64,000 nucleotides of DNA from Pedobacter terrae. Lineage in GTDB: Bacteria; Bacteroidota; Bacteroidia; Sphingobacteriales; Sphingobacteriaceae. Within the stretch, counting starts at the first letter, position 1, and each line of letters starts with the position of its first letter. The notes beneath the pieces were generated by a model. It was not told where the DNA came from. It searched no databases and saw only the letters and a program-made list of their open reading frames with translations. Position numbers and translations under genes: made by a program. This document shows positions 61,501 to 64,000 of this stretch, in pieces. Location of the stretch: the NCBI RefSeq assembly GCF_900100705.1, contig NZ_FNCH01000020.1, positions 1 through 64,000 on the forward strand, in the 5' to 3' direction.

Positions 61501-62096
61501 AGGAAGAATTGCCTCTGGCTAAAACTTTAGATCAGCCTTATGTACATTACCAAAAGGGTGGATTGATAATGTATGCTTTAAAAGAGACGATGGGGGAAAA
61601 GCGGATTAATGGTGCACTGCGTCAACTGATATTGGAACATCAATATCCCATGCCTAAAGCAACAGCTGCCGATCTGGTAAATATACTTTTAAAGCAGGCG
61701 CTGCCTAAAGATAAAAAGTTTATTGGCGATTGTTTTAATGAGGTAGTGACTTACGATCTTGGTGTAGAACTAATTAATTGTAAACCGTTAAAAAACGGAA
61801 AATTTCAGGTTGATCTGTTGGTAGATGCAGAAAGATTAAGTAAAGGTAGTAGGCAGTTGCCAGATCTTGAGGTGGATCTCGCTTGTTTTGATCAATTGGA
61901 GATAGACTGGAAGGCCGACACCAAACCTCTATATATGCAAAAGTTTTATATTAATCAGCATAAAACCAAACTGTCAATCATTGTTGACCATAAACCAAAA
62001 ACAGTAGGAATTGATCCGTACGGATATTTATTGGATGTTGATAGAAGCGATAACATTTTAGTTGTTAAATACGATGATAAAGTAATGATACATTGA
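58554..62096 (+). CDS. ABC permease fused to an M1-type aminopeptidase
   Basis: Residues 1-590 hold two sets of about six helices (ABC-2-type permease pattern). After a linker, residues about 640-1130 form an M1-family metallopeptidase domain with the zinc motif HETSHQWW (about 919-926) and the third ligand in MLTESLAKY (about 942). The usual GAMEN exopeptidase motif is replaced by a FSAEN-like segment (about 895-899), so substrate recognition may differ. The peptidase half would lie outside the membrane, so the protein may export or process peptides or respond to them. It overlaps the ATPase gene by 4 bp. Confidence 0.88.
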   Translation: MITDLLKFELKYHFRQVSFKAAALLFFMLGYFCEVKGSFGSAEVHKNSPYVITNIIALLSLFSIFSATLFSANVVLRDNMYKMEAVVFTTSITKLPYFSVRLLGLITTVFSLLMLVALGIYAGSFFIDEDRLGGFHMTYYLQPLVVFALPNVLFSAGLLFCTAILTKSVRAIYVVGVLIYILYLLASIFGNSPLLASSTMKAGSADLLPILLDPFALASFFGETRTWTNLQRNHQLFPFEGAFLLNRILWTCVISLLTVMSYRLFHFRLTQQQQLKIKAGKTAYTPLVSYRALMVLASGISYYFRAFKAQLKLEMIFLFKNIPIMVMLLLWVVLFGIELKDRLFSGIYGIHSYPATGIIIEEMRSMKFALILIIFYASESICREKSVNIHSLIYSSPVPDSALWMAKILSLFGLVFVLVTLNIGIGIVLQLTHGYFQLELPVYLSLYYYSAFPLLLFVVLIVFIQTLSTNKYLGMLLNMIMIFLITYAERFGLEHYLFRFATVPDLQHSYFNGFGYYNNAFNWYMLYWLAFTIVIAVLTIGLWQRLVEINIKARLRSIGLALKQYKWIIAPALLIWISCAAFIFHQTNSIGRYKNKKARLNWQLAYEQKYKSLSNLPQPVIKAVKTSVDLYPGEGKYTVKGTYLLKNETNEPIDKVWISVDSAVHSCSVNIVGIKRNERDEAFNQQFLILKTPLQPDQEIVMNFSMEVIRNGFTTFDTENSVVDNGTYIELEKFIPQLGYCYHFESDDKQERKKAGLPEITTMPPFDNKYHLVDYETTISTAFDQRVVTIGDLQKSWRSNNRQYFEYKTAAPVNFMFALSCARYALKKEKYKGIDLSIYYQPGQAYNLKSMFKALRDALDYGNSNFTKYPFKQLTIAEIPQYKGAATAYPGVIFSAENINFLGNYSQNGAINQSYAITAHETSHQWWANILAPADSAGYAMLTESLAKYTENVLIEKTFGKMYLRKYLAYDNDLYFLNRNNDQEELPLAKTLDQPYVHYQKGGLIMYALKETMGEKRINGALRQLILEHQYPMPKATAADLVNILLKQALPKDKKFIGDCFNEVVTYDLGVELINCKPLKNGKFQVDLLVDAERLSKGSRQLPDLEVDLACFDQLEIDWKADTKPLYMQKFYINQHKTKLSIIVDHKPKTVGIDPYGYLLDVDRSDNILVVKYDDKVMIH

Positions 62097-62248
62097 AGTT
62101 CCATATCTTCAAACTTTATCCAAATAATTTCGTCATTTCGAGCGTAGCCGAGAAATCTATGAATTAGATTTTCTGTTCTGTATTCAACGATAATAAAAAC
62201 TGAAGAATTTTTCAGTGAAATAATGATTTTATCTGTAAATTCATAAAC

Positions 62249-62554
62249 ATGGAATTTGGAGGATGGATCTACATCATGACCAATTATGAAAGAACAACTT
62301 TATATATTGGTGTAACTTCTGATCTAAGAAGCCGTATTTATAATCATCAAAATAAAATTTACCCAGATTCCTTTACTGCTAGGTATAATTTGATCTATTG
62401 TGTTTATTATGAGTGTTTTATATCGATATAAGAGGCTATCAATCGGGAGAAACAGTTAAAAAAGTGGAATAGATTAAAAAAAGAAACGCTAATTAATAAT
62501 TTTAATAAGGATTGGAACGATTTAACTGAAGTTATAAATAACTGGGATGAATGA
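62249..62554 (+). pseudogene. GIY-YIG nuclease-like gene with an in-frame nonsense codon
   Basis: The first 60 codons match the GIY-YIG-type (YhbQ/UPF0213-like) proteins: MEFGGWIYIMTN, TLYIGVTSDLRSRI, then YYECFISI. A TAA at 62429-62431 interrupts, and the same frame continues as EAINREKQLKKW and FNKDWNDL up to a TGA at 62552-62554, exactly the C-terminal part expected of these ~100-aa proteins. Replacing the stop by a single base (for example GAA) would restore the gene. It is therefore a pseudogene or a sequencing error. It may have come in with the neighbouring repeats. Confidence 0.75.
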
Positions 62555-62576
62555 TGGTGACAAGTGATGTAATTTT

Positions 62577-63011
62577 GTCTTGATAGATCTCTCCATTTCG
62601 CCATGCTTCAGTCGAGATGACGCCGCATATTTATGATTTCGAGCGAAGCGCAGCGCAGTCGAAAAATCTGACTTGATAGATTTCTCCCCGCCTGTACGGG
62701 CAGGCATTCCGCTACCGGCGAAGAACCGGTTAGCTTCAGTCGAAATGACGACCTTGCCATTCTGATTGTAGTGTTTAGCTACAACATGCGATTATTTTTT
62801 TTGGGTCTTAGCGAGACGCCAAGACTAATTGCAAATTATTCAGAGCTACGTCCTGCTGAATTTGTTTCAGCATCTTTAATAAGATTGTTATCCATAAGAC
62901 CCTGAAACAAGTTCAGGGTGACGATGTCTGGTAGATTCACCATTCTAGTTGTAGCTTCTCACTACGACATGCGATTATTTTTATTGGGTCTTAGCGTGAC
63001 GCTAAGACCAG
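62577..63011. repeat. Dense block of interspersed repeats
   Basis: Inside this block are family A sequences (about 62577-62752, ending cagtcgaaatgacgacc), a family B hairpin (62849-62870 with 62902-62923) and two copies of a roughly 60-bp module (about 62767-62827 and 62949-63011). The second copy ends in a 10-bp perfect inverted repeat around tga (ggtcttagcg/cgctaagacc); the first carries the same hairpin with one mismatch. The block lies between the nuclease remnant and the convergent AraC gene. A family A half-element also occurs at about 62131-62163. Confidence 0.8.
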
Positions 63012-63041
63012 ATTTCGAAGTGATAATTTAAGAATGATTAC

Positions 63042-63983
63042 TCAGTTTGCCCTAAAACCTTTCGGTGTACACTGCATCTGGCGTTTGAAAAATATATGGA
63101 AATTGGCCGGGTACTCAAAACCTAAACAGTAAGCAATTTGTGCAATATTCCACTCAGTATGTTTAAGTAAGGCCACTGCCTCTGTAGCTATTCTTCTCGA
63201 AATGTGCTCGGAAGTGGTTTTGCCTGTTACTTCTTTTACCGCATGGTTTAAGTGATTTACATGCACCAGCAGGCGCAAAGCAAAGTCGTGCGCTGTTTTT
63301 AACTCTAAAATATGTTCTGTAGAGCCAATGGGGAACTGCCTTTCCAGTAATTCGAGAAACAATGATGTTAAACGTACCGATGCGTTATTCTGTTTAAAAA
63401 CAATATCCTGAGGTTTAACCTTTAATGCTTCATGAACAATAAGTTGCACATAGTTTCTTAAAAGATCGTATTTGTGGATGTAATCGCCATCCATTTCTTT
63501 CATCATTTTACTGAAAATGTCCTTTAAAGTTACTTCCTGTTCTTCATCAATATGGATTACCGGACTATCGTTTATGCGCCACAATAAAGAATCGCGTAAG
63601 GTTTCATTACGGTTGTGGATAAAATTTTCGGTAAATAAACAAAAAAAACCAGCAGGTTTTGGCGAGGTACTTTCCCATGAATAGGGAATATTCGGATTCG
63701 TAAACAGTAATGCCCTTTCTTTTATTTCGATCTGTGCATCAGGATAATGCAAAATTCCATTACCAATAATCAACGAAATTTTGTAAAAATCTCTCCGGCT
63801 AAAAGCAGAGGGTACATTAGTACAAACGTTGCCCCGGTTAAAAACATTAAAATGCCCGATATCATGAATCATTCCCAGGCTTGGCGTAGGAATTTCAGGC
63901 CTGGTGATTTTTAATTTATTATAAAAATCTTCTAATGTTTCCTTTTTTTGTAGGGTAGAAAGCTCTTGGTTTTTTGACAACAT
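63042..63983 (-). CDS. AraC-family transcriptional regulator
   Basis: The 313-aa protein has an N-terminal sensor domain with a cupin-like pattern (FSRRDFYKISLIIGNG, IKERALLFTNPN) and a C-terminal AraC helix-turn-helix pair (about residues 215-310, LRLLVHVNHLNHAVKEVTGKT and IAQIAYCLGFEYPANFHIFFK). It ends just before the repeat block. The start at 63983 is the first ATG. No adjacent target gene is visible in the window. Confidence 0.85.
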   Translation of the reverse strand: MLSKNQELSTLQKKETLEDFYNKLKITRPEIPTPSLGMIHDIGHFNVFNRGNVCTNVPSAFSRRDFYKISLIIGNGILHYPDAQIEIKERALLFTNPNIPYSWESTSPKPAGFFCLFTENFIHNRNETLRDSLLWRINDSPVIHIDEEQEVTLKDIFSKMMKEMDGDYIHKYDLLRNYVQLIVHEALKVKPQDIVFKQNNASVRLTSLFLELLERQFPIGSTEHILELKTAHDFALRLLVHVNHLNHAVKEVTGKTTSEHISRRIATEAVALLKHTEWNIAQIAYCLGFEYPANFHIFFKRQMQCTPKGFRAN

Positions 63984-64000
63984 ATTTTAAGTGCTTTATA

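Noticed and set aside
1-64000. CRISPR array, prophage, integrative element or rRNA/tRNA
   Set aside because: I saw no regularly spaced direct repeats with spacers, no phage structural or integrase genes and no recognisable tRNA or rRNA. Not a computed search.

Overview
The window looks like a chromosomal segment of a Bacteroidota bacterium of the Sphingobacteriaceae type (Pedobacter-like). The reasons are low to moderate GC, starts with almost no Shine-Dalgarno signal, several perfect TAnnTTTG promoter boxes, a TonB receptor with an N-terminal carboxypeptidase-like domain, LytS/LytTR-type sensor-regulator pairs, and a permease-aminopeptidase fusion typical of this phylum. The genus is an inference. 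No rRNA, tRNA, CRISPR array, intact transposase or prophage was recognised.

Layout. 0-8.5 kb: a CvfB-like RNA-binding protein, a heterodimeric ABC exporter, an SMP-30-like secreted protein, a cold-shock protein and small unknown genes. 8.7-16.3 kb: a leftward nine-gene molybdenum cofactor operon (xdhC, a MobA-like transferase, moaA, moeA, a TauE/SafE permease, moaD, moeB-rhodanese, moaE, moaC-moaB fusion) with no molybdoenzyme in view. 16.5-21.8 kb: an ECF sigma factor/zinc-finger/peroxiredoxin operon, a Gfo/Idh oxidoreductase, an esterase and small unknown genes. 21.9-26.6 kb: a split LytS/LytTR pair with an opposite-strand 51-codon Thr-rich small ORF between its two genes, then a siderophore-type TonB receptor. 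26.8-34.6 kb: a CzcCBA-type metal efflux operon followed upstream by its likely OmpR-type two-component system. 34.8-40.7 kb: an AlkA-like glycosylase and a sugar (probably L-fucose-type) catabolic cluster with an AraC regulator. 41-47 kb: small stress or housekeeping genes (GlxA-like regulator, two DinB proteins, VOC, DoxX, DUF2147, a YCF48-like propeller). 47.1-52.8 kb: a ter-type stress operon, terC-HAD-PRTase-terD-terD-telA-unknown. 52.9-57.2 kb: a frameshifted dienelactone hydrolase, an APH-like kinase and a second LytTR/LytS pair. 57.7-62.1 kb: an ABC ATPase and a 1180-residue permease/M1-peptidase fusion. 62.2-64 kb: a GIY-YIG gene with a nonsense codon, a dense block of interspersed repeats and an AraC regulator.

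The most interesting parts are the ter operon, which carries nucleotide-type enzymes and a terminal protein I cannot assign; the Thr-rich 51-aa ORF inside the LytTR pair; paired 32-bp direct repeats between the second LytTR system and the ABC/peptidase operon; two candidate small RNAs; and at least four families of hairpin-forming intergenic repeats lying mostly at the 3' ends of genes. Coordinates of motifs were read by eye; no database or folding program was used.
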